DNA from: Opitutus sp. GAS368
GTDB taxonomy: Bacteria; Verrucomicrobiota; Verrucomicrobiia; Opitutales; Opitutaceae
Assembly: GCF_900104925.1 (NCBI RefSeq)
Contig: NZ_LT629735.1
Location: forward strand, 1-64,000
DNA length: 64,000 bases
Reading direction: 5' to 3'
Part shown: piece after piece, positions 9,942 through 19,261 of the stretch
How the letters are laid out: each line of letters starts with the position of its first letter
Position numbering within the stretch: position 1 is the stretch's first letter
Notes under the pieces: generated by a model
Databases searched by the model: none
The model's input: only the letters and a program-made list of their open reading frames with translations
Told to the model about the DNA's origin: nothing
Program-made: the position numbers and the translations under genes

Positions 9942-10427
9942 ATGATCCGCCGCGCCACGACCGCCGACGCCGCCGCGATTGCCGCCATCTACAATCACTA
10001 TGTGGCGAACACGATCGTCACCTTCGAGGAGGAGGCGGTGCCGGCGGCCGACATGGCCCAGCGCATCGGCGAGGTTTTCGCCGCCGGCCTGCCCTGGTTG
10101 GCCGCGACCGAGGGCGACCGCGTGCTGGGCTACGCCTACGCGGGCAAATGGAAGGCGCGCTGCTCGTATCGCTTCTCCCTGGAGACCACGGTCTACCTTG
10201 ACCCGGCCGCCACCGGCCGCGGCCTCGGCACGCAGCTTTACACCGCGCTCATTGCCGCGGTGCGGCCACAGGGCATGCATGCGCTGATCGGGGGCGTCGC
10301 CCTGCCCAACGCCGCCAGCGTGGCGCTGCATGAGAAACTCGGGTTCCAAAAGGTCGCCCACTTCCGCGAGGTCGGCTGGAAGTTCAACCAGTGGATTGAC
10401 GTCGGCTACTGGGAATTGCTGCTGTAG
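9942..10427 (+). CDS. GNAT N-acetyltransferase, phosphinothricin acetyltransferase family
   Basis: The 161-residue acetyl-CoA-dependent acyltransferase begins MIRRATTADAAAIAAIYNHYV, typical of the Pat/Bar/YncA group. It has the EETTVY-like strand (LETTVYLDP) before the acetyl-CoA pyrophosphate loop TGRGLGTQLY (91-100), then GGVALPNAASVALHEKLGF and WQR-type WKFNQWIDVGYWE at the C-terminus. Members N-acetylate phosphinothricin, methionine sulfoximine or other amino-compounds; the true substrate is unknown. The ATG at 9942 fits the family N-terminus exactly. Confidence 0.9.
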   Translation: MIRRATTADAAAIAAIYNHYVANTIVTFEEEAVPAADMAQRIGEVFAAGLPWLAATEGDRVLGYAYAGKWKARCSYRFSLETTVYLDPAATGRGLGTQLYTALIAAVRPQGMHALIGGVALPNAASVALHEKLGFQKVAHFREVGWKFNQWIDVGYWELLL

Positions 10428-10577
10428 CCGTGCGAAATCGCCGCCGCGTTGCGTGGCGATGCCGCCGGCACCTTGCGGCTTCCTTAAGCCAACCTTAAGC
10501 AAAGTTAACTAAACCGGCTCTGGACGGCCGCAGGTGGGCAAGTAGTCTGATCGCATCCGGTCAGCCCTTCCGGTCGC

Positions 10578-13500
10578 ATGCTCAACCTCTCCCGCCCCTT
10601 TCTTCAGCGCCCCAAGGCCACGGCCTTGCTCGTCGCCGGGTTTTTCGCCCTGGGCGTCGGCGCCTACTTCCAGCTGCCGATCTCCGCGCTGCCCGACGTC
10701 GATTTCCCCACCATCAACGTCAACGCCTCGCTGCCGGGCGCAAGCGCGGAGACGATGGCCAGCTCCGTCGCCAGCCCGCTCGAGCGCGCCTTCGCCAACA
10801 TCCCCTACGTGACGTCGATGAGCTCCTCCAGCTCGCTGGGCCAGGCGCAGATCGTGGTGCAGTTCCAGCTCGACCGTGACATCGACGCGGCGAGCCAGGA
10901 CATCCAGGCCGCGATCAGCGCCGCCGCCGGCCAGCTGCCGAAGGACATGCCCAATCCGCCTTCCTACAAGAAGGCCAACCCGAACGGCTTTTCCATCATG
11001 TCGCTGTCGGTTTATTCCGACACGCTGCCGCTCTCGGAGGTCTACGACTACGCCGACAATGTCATCGCCCGCGCCATCGCCCGCCTGCCGGGCGTCGGCC
11101 AGGTCGACTATCACGGCGACCAGGTGCCGGCCATCCGCGTCCAGATCAACCCGCGGGCGCTCGCCGCCCGCAACCTCGACCTCGAGGACGTGCGCACCGC
11201 GCTGGGCGCCGCCACGGCCAACAATCCCAAGGGCTCCGTCGACGGCAGCCAGAAGACCCTGCTCATCCAGTCCAACGACCAGCTGCTCAAGGCCGCCGAT
11301 TACAACAGCCAGATCCTCGCCTGGCGTGGCGGTTCGCCCACCCGCGTCGCCGATGTCGGCTCCGCCCGCGATTCCGTGCTGGACCTGAAGTCCGCCGGCT
11401 GGGTCGGGGCGCGCCGCGCCATCATCGTCGACGTGCACAAGCAGACCGGCGCCAAGGTCGACGTGCCCGCCCTCATTGACACCATCAAGGCCATGCTGCC
11501 GGAGCTGGAGAAGGGCCTGCCGCCGGCCATCAAGGTGGGCGTGGTCATGGACCGCACGCAAAACATCCGCGCCGGCATCGTCGACGTGCAGCTCACCCTC
11601 GCCATCACCATCGGGCTCGTAGCGCTGGTCATCTTCCTCTTCCTGCGCGACTCGATGGCCACGCTCATCTCGGGCATCTCCATCCCCCTGTCGCTGATCG
11701 GCACCTTCCCCCTGATGTATCTCCTCGGCTTCAGCCTGGACAACATCTCCCTCATGGGTCTCACCATCGCCGTGGGCTTCGTGGTGGACGACGCGATTGT
11801 CGTCCTGGAAAACATCATGCGCCACCTCGAGATGGGCAAGCCGCGCTTCCAGGCCGCCCTCGACGGCGCGGGCGAGGTGGGCTTCACCGTCCTCTCCATG
11901 ACGCTGTCGCTGATCGGCGTCTTCCTCCCGCTGCTGCTCATGACCGGCATTGTCGGCCGCGTCTTTCGCGAGTTCGCCATCACGGTCAGCATCGCCCTCA
12001 TCCTGTCCGCCATCATCTCCCTCAGCCAGACCGCCGTGTCGTGCAGCCTCTTTCTGCGCCCGCCCGCGGAGCATGGCCGCGGCCGCTTCTACCGCGCCAT
12101 CGAGCGCCTGTTCAACCGGCTGCTGGCGGTCTACCGCGCGGGCCTGCTGCGCACGCTCGACCACCAGCGCGCGGGCCTGCTGCTGACCCTCGGTCTGCTC
12201 GTGGCCTCCTTCGGGCTGTTCATCGTCATCCCCAAGGGCTTCATCCCCGAGCAGGACAACGGGATCATCTTCGCCTCCACCGAGGCGAGCCCCGACATCC
12301 CGTTCGCCGAGATGTGCGCCAAAAACTCCGCCATCGCCCGCATCATCGCGGAAGATCCCAACGTCGACCACACCTACGCCTTCGTGGAATCGCGCCCGGC
12401 CACGAACCTCGGCCGCGTCACCATTGTGCTGAAGCCCTCCGACCAGCGCAAGAGCACCGCCGTCCAGGTCATGGCCCGCCTCCGCCCGAAGGTGAAGGCC
12501 GTGCCGGGCATGAAGGTCTACCTCAAGGCCGTGCAGGACATCACCATCGGCACCGGCGGCTCGAAGACGCTCTACCAGTTCGTGCTGCAGGATACCGACA
12601 TCAACGAACTCTATGACGCCGCCCTGCTTTACCAGCGCAAGCTGCAGACCCTGCCCGAGCTGCAGGACGTGGGCAGCGACCTCTCCGCCCTCGCGCCCGC
12701 CGTCGCCGTCGTCATCGACCGCGACAAGGCCGCGAGCTACGGCATCAGCGCCGTCGCGATCGACCAGATCCTCTACGACGCCTTTGGCCAGCGGCAGGTC
12801 GCGACGCTCTACACCCAGCTGAACCAATACAAGGTGATCCTCGAGGTTTCGCCGGAATGGCACCTCGACGCCACCAGCCTGCAGGCGCTGCAGGTCCGCT
12901 CGCCCAAGAGCGGTCAGCAGATCCCCCTGAGCAGTTTCACCCGCCTCGAGCCCGGCCTCGCACCGCTCACCGTGGGGCACCTCGGCGCCTTTCCGGCCGT
13001 CACGTTGTCCTTCAACGTCGCCTCGGGCAAGTCGCTGGGTGACGCCGTCGCCGCCATCCAGCGGGCCGAGGCCCAGCTGCACAAGCCCGGCGGCCTGCGC
13101 ACCTCCTTCCAGGGTTCCGCGCAGGCCTTCCAGGACTCGCTCTCCAGCCAGCCGCTGCTGATCCTGGCCGCCATCGCCGTGGTCTACATCATCCTCGGCG
13201 TCCTCTACGAGAGTTTCGCCCACCCGATCACCATCCTCTCGTCGCTGCCTTCCGCCACCTTCGGCGCGCTGCTGGCCATGTGGCTCTTCCGCATCGATCT
13301 CTCGGTCATCACCCTCATCGGCCTCATCCTGCTCGTCGGCATCGTCAAGAAGAACGCCATCATGATGGTGGACGTCGCCCTCAAGCTCCAGCGCGAGGAG
13401 GGCCGCAGCGCGCGCGACGCCATCTTTGAGGCCTGCCTGCTGCGCTTCCGGCCCATCATGATGACCACCATGGCGGCCTTACTCGGCGCCATTCCGCTCG

Positions 13501-13697
13501 CGGTGGGCACCGGCGCGGGCTCCGAGCTCCGCCAGCCACTGGGCATCGCCATTGTCGGCGGCCTGCTGGTCTCGCAGTTCGTCACCCTCTACACCGTGCC
13601 GATCATCTTCCTCTACGTCGACCGCGCCACCCAGTGGCTGGGACGGAAACGCCGTCCCGCGCCGCTGCCCGCCGCCGCCGTCCCCGTCCTCGACTAA
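10578..13697 (+). CDS. RND multidrug efflux permease (MdtB/MdtC/AcrB type)
   Basis: This complete 1,039-residue inner-membrane pump matches HAE1-family length. It starts MLNLSRPFLQRPKATALLVA and continues YFQLPISALPDVDFPTINV, as in the MdtBC branch. The proton relay is intact: Asp404-Asp405 in GFVVDDAIVVLENI and Lys924/925 in GIVKKNAIMMV. Two blocks of about six helices (near 330-530 and 865-1030) enclose the porter domains. A 12-base gap separates it from the adaptor gene. The 150-base leader contains two CTTAAG half repeats (about 10493-10510) of unknown meaning. Confidence 0.95.
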   Translation: MLNLSRPFLQRPKATALLVAGFFALGVGAYFQLPISALPDVDFPTINVNASLPGASAETMASSVASPLERAFANIPYVTSMSSSSSLGQAQIVVQFQLDRDIDAASQDIQAAISAAAGQLPKDMPNPPSYKKANPNGFSIMSLSVYSDTLPLSEVYDYADNVIARAIARLPGVGQVDYHGDQVPAIRVQINPRALAARNLDLEDVRTALGAATANNPKGSVDGSQKTLLIQSNDQLLKAADYNSQILAWRGGSPTRVADVGSARDSVLDLKSAGWVGARRAIIVDVHKQTGAKVDVPALIDTIKAMLPELEKGLPPAIKVGVVMDRTQNIRAGIVDVQLTLAITIGLVALVIFLFLRDSMATLISGISIPLSLIGTFPLMYLLGFSLDNISLMGLTIAVGFVVDDAIVVLENIMRHLEMGKPRFQAALDGAGEVGFTVLSMTLSLIGVFLPLLLMTGIVGRVFREFAITVSIALILSAIISLSQTAVSCSLFLRPPAEHGRGRFYRAIERLFNRLLAVYRAGLLRTLDHQRAGLLLTLGLLVASFGLFIVIPKGFIPEQDNGIIFASTEASPDIPFAEMCAKNSAIARIIAEDPNVDHTYAFVESRPATNLGRVTIVLKPSDQRKSTAVQVMARLRPKVKAVPGMKVYLKAVQDITIGTGGSKTLYQFVLQDTDINELYDAALLYQRKLQTLPELQDVGSDLSALAPAVAVVIDRDKAASYGISAVAIDQILYDAFGQRQVATLYTQLNQYKVILEVSPEWHLDATSLQALQVRSPKSGQQIPLSSFTRLEPGLAPLTVGHLGAFPAVTLSFNVASGKSLGDAVAAIQRAEAQLHKPGGLRTSFQGSAQAFQDSLSSQPLLILAAIAVVYIILGVLYESFAHPITILSSLPSATFGALLAMWLFRIDLSVITLIGLILLVGIVKKNAIMMVDVALKLQREEGRSARDAIFEACLLRFRPIMMTTMAALLGAIPLAVGTGAGSELRQPLGIAIVGGLLVSQFVTLYTVPIIFLYVDRATQWLGRKRRPAPLPAAAVPVLD

Positions 13698-13709
13698 CCC
13701 GTCACCCCC

Positions 13710-14831
13710 ATGTCATCCCCGCTCCTCCATCTTCTCTTCCGGCTGCTCCCGGCCGGCCTGCTCCTGCTCGCGGGCGGCCTCGCCCCCGCCGCCCGCGCGG
13801 AAGGCGATGCCATTCCTGTCGTGGTCGCCACCGTCAAACGGCAGGACATGCCCGTCTACCTCGACGCGCTGGGCAAGGTGCAGGCCATGAACACCGTCAC
13901 CGTGCGCACCCAGGTCGACGGCAAGATCGAGCAGATCGCCTTTCGCGACGGCCAGGAGGTGCATGCCGGCGACCTGCTGGTGCAGATCGACCCGCGCCCT
14001 TACCAGGCGGAGCTCGACCAGACCCTCGCCAAGCGCGACCAGGACCTCGCCCAGCTGGCCTACGCCGAGCGCGTGCTGGAACGTGACAGCGGCCTGATGA
14101 AACAGGGATCGCTCGACCAGCAGACCTACGACCTGCAGCAGGCCACGGTCGCGCAGCTCAAGGCCCTCACCAAGGCCGACGACGCCACCGTTGCCAGCGC
14201 CCGCGTGCGGCTCGACTTCACGCACATCACCGCGCCGATCACCGGCCGCGTCGGCCTGCGGCTCATTGATCAGGGCAACCTTGTCCGCGCCAACGACGCC
14301 ACCGGCCTCCTGATCATCAATCAGATTCACCCGATCACTGTGGTCTTCACGCTGCCCGAGCAGGACTTCCAGGAAGTGCACACGGCCGCGCGCCGGGCCA
14401 CGGAGGAGGCGCCGCTCACCGCCCTCGCCTTGGAACGCAACAATCAGGAGATTCTCGACACCGGCCGGCTCGACGCCATCGACAACCAGATCGACGAGGC
14501 CAGCGGCACCATCCGCCTGAAGGCCGTGTTTGAAAACAAGGGCCGCAACCTCTGGCCGGGCCAGTTTGTCAACCTGCGGCTGCGGGTCGCCGAGCAGCAG
14601 GCCGTGCTCGTCGTTCCCACCGCCGCGGTCAAGGCCGGGGCGGACGGCGACTATGTCTACACCATCGGCGCCGACAACACCGCCGCGCTCAAGATCGTGA
14701 AGGTAGCCCACACCGAGGCCGGCCTTGCGCTGGTCGCCAGCGGCCTCACGGAAGGCGAGAGGGTGGTCGTGGACGGGCAATACCTGCTCCAGCCGAAGGT
14801 CCGCGTGCAGATCAAGTCCACCCGCCCCTGA
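13710..14831 (+). CDS. RND efflux periplasmic adaptor (MdtA-like)
   Basis: The 373-residue membrane fusion protein partners the permease just upstream. A signal peptide covers about residues 1-30 (ending APAARAEG). The sequence PVYLDALGKVQAMNTVTVRT is the MdtA/AcrA signature near residues 48-67. It is followed by lipoyl halves (GQEVHAGDLLVQIDPRPYQ and ITAPITGRVGLRLIDQGN), a coiled-coil hairpin (about 105-165), the barrel and a C-terminal VLVVPTAAVKAG / GEGRVV-type domain. Order is again permease then adaptor, the reverse of most proteobacterial operons. No TolC-type gene follows. Confidence 0.94.
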   Translation: MSSPLLHLLFRLLPAGLLLLAGGLAPAARAEGDAIPVVVATVKRQDMPVYLDALGKVQAMNTVTVRTQVDGKIEQIAFRDGQEVHAGDLLVQIDPRPYQAELDQTLAKRDQDLAQLAYAERVLERDSGLMKQGSLDQQTYDLQQATVAQLKALTKADDATVASARVRLDFTHITAPITGRVGLRLIDQGNLVRANDATGLLIINQIHPITVVFTLPEQDFQEVHTAARRATEEAPLTALALERNNQEILDTGRLDAIDNQIDEASGTIRLKAVFENKGRNLWPGQFVNLRLRVAEQQAVLVVPTAAVKAGADGDYVYTIGADNTAALKIVKVAHTEAGLALVASGLTEGERVVVDGQYLLQPKVRVQIKSTRP

Positions 14832-14915
14832 ACCCCGGCCGGGCACCGGCGGGGACTCATCGGAGTTGACGCCCCCCGCCGCAGGCTGGTTTTCTGGCGT
14901 GGCCACCCTCCACGC

Positions 14916-15416
14916 ATGACCTCCCGCCAGCTCGTCCCCGCCCTGATCATTCCTTTCGTCGCCTGGCGGGTCTACCTGCGGGTCCGCCGCAACATCGGCC
15001 GGCAGCCCTTCCGGCCGGACCGCCTGAAGGTCAGCGTCGGCATCTTCGCCACGATCGTCCTGATCTTCGCTGCGACCGGCCTCATGTATCCGCCCGTCCT
15101 CGCCGCGCTCGCCGGCGGCCTCGCCCTCAGCGTGCCCATCGCGCTCGGCGGCCTGAAACTGACGAAGTTCGAGGACACCCCGCAGGGCAAATTCTACACG
15201 CCCAACACCGCGCTCGGCATCGGCATCAGCGCGCTGTTCCTCGGCCGCATCGCCTACCGCTTCCTCGTGCTCTACGCCGTGACGGACCTGCAGACCCCGC
15301 AGGCCCCGCAGCCTTTCCAGAGTCCGCTGACCTTCTTCCTATTCGGTCTCAGTGCCGGGTATTTCATCGCCTACCAGACCGGCGTACTCATTCGCAGCCA
15401 CAAGCCGGCGGCCTGA
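14916..15416 (+). CDS. Small integral membrane protein, possibly DUF1453/CcdC-like
   Basis: The 166-residue protein has about five hydrophobic segments (roughly residues 5-20, 42-60, 62-82, 100-125, 140-162). Its conserved-looking core, FYTPNTALGIGISALFLGRI, resembles the tyrosine/asparagine and GRI motif of DUF1453 (CcdC-like) proteins, but I hold that assignment lightly. No enzymatic residues are evident. It lies 84 bases after the MdtA-like gene, beyond a GC-rich spacer containing a TTGACG hexamer near 14867, so it may have its own promoter. Confidence 0.7.
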   Translation: MTSRQLVPALIIPFVAWRVYLRVRRNIGRQPFRPDRLKVSVGIFATIVLIFAATGLMYPPVLAALAGGLALSVPIALGGLKLTKFEDTPQGKFYTPNTALGIGISALFLGRIAYRFLVLYAVTDLQTPQAPQPFQSPLTFFLFGLSAGYFIAYQTGVLIRSHKPAA

Positions 15417-15468
15417 GCGGGGCACGACAGCACCGGCAAGCTCGATACGATCCTCCGGACGTAAGGCC

Positions 15469-15540
15469 TGTAGGGTCGCCGCTTGCCGGCGGACCGAGAT
15501 CCACGCGCAATGCGGTCCGGCGACAAGCGCCGACCCTACA
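15469..15540. repeat. Palindromic repeat, family C (TGTAGGGTCGCCGC type)
   Basis: Left arm TGTAGGGTCGCCGCTTGCC at 15469 pairs imperfectly with the right arm ending GGCGCTTGTCGCCGG in complement, closing with CGACCCTACA at 15540. Related copies or single arms lie at 23041, 32317, 35347 and 46848. It occupies most of the 194-base gap between two membrane-protein genes. Confidence 0.85.
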
Positions 15541-15610
15541 TCGAGGTCAATCAATAGCATTGCCGCCCACGGACCCTCCGGCTTGAGTCCCGCCCGGGCC
15601 GACTCACTGC

Positions 15611-16939
15611 ATGGACAACAAAATCCGCTGGCTGCTGGGCGAGATTGAACGCTGGAAGGCGGACGGTCTTGTCTCGACCGAACAGGCCGACCGGCTGCGC
15701 CAGCGCTACGACCAGCCCCCGGCCCCGCCCGCGGCCGAGGCCGTCCCGTGGGGCCTGCTGGTCTTCGCCTCCGCCGGCGCGATCGTCATCGGCCTCGGGG
15801 TCATCCTGCTTTTCGCCTACAATTGGGCCGAGATCCCGAAATTCGGAAAACTCGCGCTGGTCTTCCTCGCCATCATCGGTGCCCACGCCGGCGGCATCCG
15901 GCTGCTGGCCCGCCCCGGCTGGCAGCCCAAGCTCGGCGAGGCGCTGGCCGCCCTCGGCACCATGTTCTACGGCGCGGGCATCTGGCTCGTCGCCCAGATC
16001 TACAACATCGACGAGCACTACCCCAACGGCTTCCTGTTCTGGGCGCTCGGGGCGCTCGCCATGGCCTGGGCCATCCGCTCCACCGCCAACGGCCTGCTGG
16101 CCGTCGTCCTCCTCACCATCTGGGGCTGCTGTGAGACGTTTGATTTCCGGGCGCCGGAACTCTGGTCGGTGCTGCTGGTCGCGGCCGGCCTGCTGCCGCT
16201 GGCGTGGAAAGAACGTTCGGCCCTCCTGCTGGCCGCCACGCTCGCTTCCATCCAGCTCCTGCTCGCCGTCAACACCGTCAACTGGGGCGGTGGGGCCCAC
16301 GCCTTCACCGCCACCCTCGCCTGGGCCGTGCTGCTGGTCGCCACCTCGCGCCTGACCGACGCCGACCGGCCGGACTTCATGGGCGGCGCGACCGTGATGG
16401 CCTTCTTCGGTTTCGGCGCTTTCTTCGTCTGCGCCTACCTGCTCACGTTTCAGCGTTCCGCCGACAGCCTGCTCGACTGGACCCGCCAATATGGCCCGCG
16501 CCCCGATCTGGCCCACGCCTTCAGCTGGTCGCTCTTCGCCCTCGGCCTCGGCGGCTGGGGCTGGATCGCCCGCCGCAGCCTGCTGCAACGCGAGCTGGAA
16601 GTTCATCGCGAGGACTGGTTGCTGCCCATCGCGCTGCTTTACTGCTTCGGCCTCGCCACGCTGAATCAACGCGGTTGGGGTCAGTTTGTTTCGTTGTCCT
16701 TCAATCTGATGCTGCTCGGCATCGCCGTCATGTGGATGTGGCGCGGCTGCCAGGAAAGCCGGCTGCGGCCGACCGTGCTGGGCTCGCTGCTGCTGGGCGC
16801 CGTGGTGCTGGCGCGCTACTTCGACCTGTTCCAGAGCCTGGCCTCGCGCGGCCTGGCGTTCATCGTCCTCGGCATCATCTTCGTCGCCGAGGCGATGTTT
16901 TACCGGAAGATGCGGCAGACCAAGGGAGGTGCCGCGTGA
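15611..16939 (+). CDS. DUF2157 domain membrane protein
   Basis: The 442-residue protein begins with a short cytosolic helical segment (WLLGEIERWKADGLVSTEQADRLRQRY), the DUF2157 signature, followed by about 11-12 transmembrane helices from residue 46 on. AYNWAEIPKFGKLA is the typical family motif after TM1-2. Function is unknown. Its TGA overlaps the GTG start of the next gene (GTGA at 16936-16939), and that gene is a GDYXXLXY protein, the usual partner of DUF2157, so the two are almost certainly co-translated and act together at the membrane. Confidence 0.88.
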   Translation: MDNKIRWLLGEIERWKADGLVSTEQADRLRQRYDQPPAPPAAEAVPWGLLVFASAGAIVIGLGVILLFAYNWAEIPKFGKLALVFLAIIGAHAGGIRLLARPGWQPKLGEALAALGTMFYGAGIWLVAQIYNIDEHYPNGFLFWALGALAMAWAIRSTANGLLAVVLLTIWGCCETFDFRAPELWSVLLVAAGLLPLAWKERSALLLAATLASIQLLLAVNTVNWGGGAHAFTATLAWAVLLVATSRLTDADRPDFMGGATVMAFFGFGAFFVCAYLLTFQRSADSLLDWTRQYGPRPDLAHAFSWSLFALGLGGWGWIARRSLLQRELEVHREDWLLPIALLYCFGLATLNQRGWGQFVSLSFNLMLLGIAVMWMWRGCQESRLRPTVLGSLLLGAVVLARYFDLFQSLASRGLAFIVLGIIFVAEAMFYRKMRQTKGGAA

Positions 16940-17991
16940 AGGTGAAACTGGCCCTCCTCGCCGCGGCGCTCCAGGTGCTCGTGCTGGCCTTCATGGGCGG
17001 CCAGCGCGAATGGATCATGCGCACCGGCACGCCGCTGGTGCTGCGCACGGCGCCCATCGACCCCAACGACCCGATGCGCGGCGCCTTTGTCCGCCTCACC
17101 TACGAGATCAGCACGGTGCCGGCGGTGCTTTGCCGCGGCGAAACGGCCAAGTGGGCGAAGGGTTACGACTACCGCGAGTCGCAGAAAATCCGCGACCGCG
17201 TCGTCTATGCCGCCGTGAGCGTCAATGCCTACGGCCTCGCCGAGCTGACTTCGCTGAGCGACACCCCGCCGGCCAGCGGCCCCTACCTGCGCGGCCGGGT
17301 GGAGTCCGCCGATACCAACGGCGTGCGCGTCCGCTACGGCATCGAGGCCTACTTCATGCACCAGGACGCCGCCCGCCGGATGGAAACCATGGGCGCGGAA
17401 AAGGCCGGCGCCCCGATGGACGTCACCGTGGCGGTCGGCTCGTCGGGCCTCGCCGTGCTGAAGGACACCAGCTGGGAGCCGCTGGGCATCACGTTCGCCG
17501 TTGATCGCCGGCCGCCGCAACCCAACCGCGTGCCCGGCCAGCCCTGGCAGCCGCCGCCGGGCATCGCCGGCCTGACCGTCACGCTGCACAACTACGGCGA
17601 CAAGGATCTCGCCATCGTGAATCTCCCGGATGGGCAGTCCTTCCGCCTGCTGGCGAACACCCGCTTCAACGGTAACAATTATGCCTGGGTCGGCGAGAAA
17701 TCCGACAACCGGCCGGCGCCGGCGGCCAAAGACATCATTGTCCTCAAGCCCGGCGCCAAGCACGACGTCCACCTCGACCTCACGCAGTCGCAATGGTGGG
17801 TGACCGACATCCGCAAACCGAACGCCGAGCCGATGCCGTTGCAGAAGGTGACGGACGGCTGGTCCGCCAGCTTCCGCCTCGAATACTCCCCGCCGTCCGC
17901 CGACGCCGTCCGCGGCCTGCCGCACGCCGACCTCATCCGCCACGCCCCGGTCCGCTCCCGCGCCTTCAACGCAAATCAGGGTGTGGATTAA
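16936..17991 (+). CDS. GDYXXLXY domain protein
   Basis: The 351-residue protein has an N-terminal membrane anchor (VKLALLAAALQVLVLAFMGG) followed by an extracytoplasmic domain. The family motif region reads DPNDPMRGAFVRLTYEIS (about residues 40-57), with GAFVRLTY in place of GDYVxLxY, so the motif Asp is altered. GTG at 16936 is a confident start: GGAGGT lies at 16925-16930, five bases upstream, and the codon overlaps the preceding stop. A C-terminal part (about 185-351) with VTLHNYGDKDLAIVNLPDG extends beyond the usual length of the family. Role unknown; presumably works with the DUF2157 partner. Confidence 0.82.
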   Translation: MKVKLALLAAALQVLVLAFMGGQREWIMRTGTPLVLRTAPIDPNDPMRGAFVRLTYEISTVPAVLCRGETAKWAKGYDYRESQKIRDRVVYAAVSVNAYGLAELTSLSDTPPASGPYLRGRVESADTNGVRVRYGIEAYFMHQDAARRMETMGAEKAGAPMDVTVAVGSSGLAVLKDTSWEPLGITFAVDRRPPQPNRVPGQPWQPPPGIAGLTVTLHNYGDKDLAIVNLPDGQSFRLLANTRFNGNNYAWVGEKSDNRPAPAAKDIIVLKPGAKHDVHLDLTQSQWWVTDIRKPNAEPMPLQKVTDGWSASFRLEYSPPSADAVRGLPHADLIRHAPVRSRAFNANQGVD

Positions 17992-18012
17992 GGAGTGTTT
18001 TCAAACCCGGTT

Positions 18013-18101
18013 TGTCATCCTGAGCGGAGCGAAGGATCCACGGCAACGAAGGCCATATCGCGAGCGAATGCATGGATTCTTCACTTCGTTCAGAATGACA
18101 G
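18013..18101. repeat. Dispersed inverted repeat of the CATCCTGAGCGGAGCGAAGG type
   Basis: TGTCATCCTGAGCGGAGCGA at 18013 faces GAAGTGAAGAATCC-type sequence in complement (ATTCTTCACTTCGTTCAGAA, ending GACA at 18100). Similar inverted elements are widespread between genes in many phyla. Only one copy is in this window. It lies in the 219-base gap after the GDYXXLXY gene, where I see nothing else. Confidence 0.7.
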
Positions 18102-18210
18102 GAAGCGGGTATTTGTTGGGTTTGAAAGCACTCCCTAGTGTAAGTATCTTAGCTGCGCTCCATATTCGATGCGCCTTCCAGCGCTAAGGAAGAGCATCCT
18201 TAGATCCTGA

Positions 18211-19050
18211 TCACCGTGCCGTCAGTCCAGCCGGAGAGGAAATCTCAGATGCGGCGGACCGCTTGCCCTGAATGGAACGGGCGAAATCTGAACCACCCTT
18301 CGGCACGTTAGCCAGCAACAGCGCGATTCCGCTCATGGCGAGTGCTTCGAATACCGCCGTGGTCTCGTTCGCGTTGCTCAGATCGGCGAGGGCCCGCGGG
18401 ATGTGCAGCAGGACGACCCAGGAAAAAATCATCGCTGCACTCAGCCCCGCGGCGAGCCGGGCCGTCGGCCGGAGCTGCATGCCCACGCCGCCCGCAATGA
18501 GAGCGACACCGGCAAAGCAGGTCCAGAACTGGGCGCCGGGAATCCACGCGGGCACGAGGGTCATCACAAAGCGCACCCAGATGAAATGCTGGATCCCGCC
18601 GAGAATGAAAAACCCGCCCAGGCAGGCCCGACCGACGGGAACCAGCCAGCGGGCTCCACGCGCCCCGTTGTGGATCGTAGCCGCGACGACCAGCGCGCCG
18701 CCACCGAGGGCGAACGCCTTACCCGCGTTCGTCCAATCGCCGCCCCAGTTGGGCCCGGCAACAGCCGCCGGCAGCGCCAGCAACACGGCGGCGAGGAGAG
18801 TCTGCTCTCCGAGGAACAGCGCGGCGCGGCGGGCCGTTTGCTCAAAGAGAAGCGCCGCGCCCGCGATGATCAGCCCAACACCGACCACATAAGGCCAGAT
18901 TGGGCCGGCCGGGACCCAGGCCGGCCACGCGGGCATGATGCGGGTGACGAACTTGCCGTAGAGGAGATGCTGCGCGCCGAAAAAAATGACGGCCACCGCG
19001 TAGAAGACGCGACCGATGGTCCGGAACCAAGTATGCGAGATTGGAATCAT
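18211..19050 (-). CDS. DoxX-like integral membrane protein
   Basis: The 279-residue protein has about eight hydrophobic helices arranged as two similar halves. The first contains FFGAQHLLYGKFVTRIMPAW PAWVPAGP and the second LGGIQHFIWVRFVMTLVPAW (about residues 22-50 and 150-185), so it looks like an internally duplicated DoxX-type four-helix unit. Both repeats keep the Q-H and P-A-W motif. The last ~40 residues are polar and low in structure. Members of the superfamily are linked to respiratory or thiol chemistry, but nothing here fixes a function. It is transcribed alone. Confidence 0.75.
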   Translation of the reverse strand: MIPISHTWFRTIGRVFYAVAVIFFGAQHLLYGKFVTRIMPAWPAWVPAGPIWPYVVGVGLIIAGAALLFEQTARRAALFLGEQTLLAAVLLALPAAVAGPNWGGDWTNAGKAFALGGGALVVAATIHNGARGARWLVPVGRACLGGFFILGGIQHFIWVRFVMTLVPAWIPGAQFWTCFAGVALIAGGVGMQLRPTARLAAGLSAAMIFSWVVLLHIPRALADLSNANETTAVFEALAMSGIALLLANVPKGGSDFARSIQGKRSAASEISSPAGLTAR

Positions 19051-19151
19051 GGGGCGCCAGCAAACTGACGGGATGACGCGCCAAGTCGATCAGGCAGCGG
19101 CAAGTCAGACGAAAGCCCAGACAAGCGCGGAAAAAACGCCGTCAAGTCAAG

Positions 19152-19205
19152 CTGTAGGAGGAACTTTGCGCCCCGATTCATCGCGGGGTAAACCCGCTCC
19201 TACAG
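19152..19205. repeat. Palindromic repeat, family B (CTGTAGGAGG...CTCCTACAG)
   Basis: CTGTAGGAGGAACTTTGCGC at 19152 faces GGGTAAACCCGCTCCTACAG ending at 19205. It is a diverged copy of the element at 23799-23868. It lies upstream of the DoxX-like gene and downstream of dgt. Confidence 0.75.
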
Positions 19206-19224
19206 TTCAAACCAACACCGATTG

Positions 19225-19254
19225 CATCCGTGTCTATCCGTGCAATCCGTGGTT
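19225..19254. repeat. Short direct ATCCGTG repeats
   Basis: ATCCGTG, ATCCGTG-like and ATCCGTGG occur in close succession just after the end of dgt. They resemble the ATTCGTG array before hemE at 48793-48870. Confidence 0.45.
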
Positions 19255-19261
19255 AAAACGC

